Positions 5,854-7,054 of a stretch of DNA of 7,054 nucleotides are shown one piece after another; position 1 is the first letter of the stretch, and each line of letters opens with the position of its first letter. The stretch spans positions 1-7,054 of the forward strand of contig DATDBL010000202.1 of assembly GCA_036524855.1 (NCBI GenBank). Direction: 5' to 3'. This stretch comes from Aldersonia sp036524855. Lineage in GTDB: Bacteria; Actinomycetota; Actinomycetes; Mycobacteriales; Mycobacteriaceae. The notes under the pieces were generated by a model. That model had not been told where the DNA came from, made no database searches, and was given only the letters and a program-made list of their open reading frames with translations. The translations under genes and the position numbers were made by a program.

Positions 5854-5877
5854 ATTAGGTATTGGACTGATCCTAAT
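5854..5877. promoter_or_regulatory. Inverted repeat ATTAGG-N12-CCTAAT, candidate LysR operator
   Basis: Two perfect 6-base arms in the 94-bp divergent region between the LysR gene and the acyl-CoA dehydrogenase gene, 22 bases before the dehydrogenase ATG. The overall dyad length (24 bp) suits a LysR dimer site, though the even spacing does not fit a symmetric T-N11-A box. A related half-site CCTATC lies at 5827-5832 and ATAGTG is repeated at 5876 and 5888. The region is AT-rich compared with the genes. TTGGAC (5862-5867) could be a -35 for the + strand gene, but a well spaced -10 is not evident. Confidence 0.5.
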
Positions 5878-5899
5878 AGTGTCGGGGATAGTGAACGTC

Positions 5900-7054
<1,155 letters not shown>

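Overview
The window comes from a high-GC actinomycete, most likely of the Mycobacteriales (Rhodococcus, Gordonia, Nocardia or Mycobacterium type). This is inferred from GC-rich third codon positions in most genes, GTG starts, an AcoR-like regulator without the sigma-54 contact loop, and protein styles typical of that group. There are six protein genes, two of them cut by the window edges. No rRNA, tRNA, CRISPR array or transposase is visible.

Left part (1-3436): a Baeyer-Villiger monooxygenase very like cyclohexanone monooxygenase runs leftward off the window (499 residues visible, only the C-terminus missing). It is divergent from a GAF/Fis-type regulator of the AcoR class on the + strand. 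The 216-bp gap between them holds a perfect 23-bp palindrome at 1612-1634, the obvious operator candidate, plus a second, weaker inverted repeat at 1582-1600. The simplest model is that the GAF regulator senses a ketone or alcohol substrate and activates the monooxygenase, which turns a cyclic ketone into a lactone. The regulator's ATPase domain is eroded: Walker A lysine is replaced, no Walker B acidic pair is recognisable and the GAFTGA segment is missing. It therefore probably works with an ordinary sigma-70-type polymerase.

Middle part (3437-4905): a leftward two-gene cassette reads as a type II toxin-antitoxin module of the RES/Xre class. An unusually large (213 aa) putative antitoxin is followed, with a one-base overlap of stop and start, by a 213-aa RES-domain toxin (predicted NAD+-degrading). 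The toxin stop codon directly abuts the stop codon of the GAF regulator. Upstream of the cassette lie an AT-rich patch with two ACACTG repeats ten bases apart and a 25-codon open frame. Codon use in this cassette is more relaxed than in its neighbours, which suggests it was acquired separately.

Right part (4906-7054): a LysR-type regulator (- strand) is divergent from an acyl-CoA dehydrogenase (+ strand, 385 residues visible, open at the right edge). Their shared promoter region carries an inverted repeat, ATTAGG-N12-CCTAAT, at 5854-5877. The LysR protein probably controls the dehydrogenase. A metabolic link between the dehydrogenase and the monooxygenase (for example dicarboxylic acid breakdown after ring opening) is possible but not shown by the sequence.
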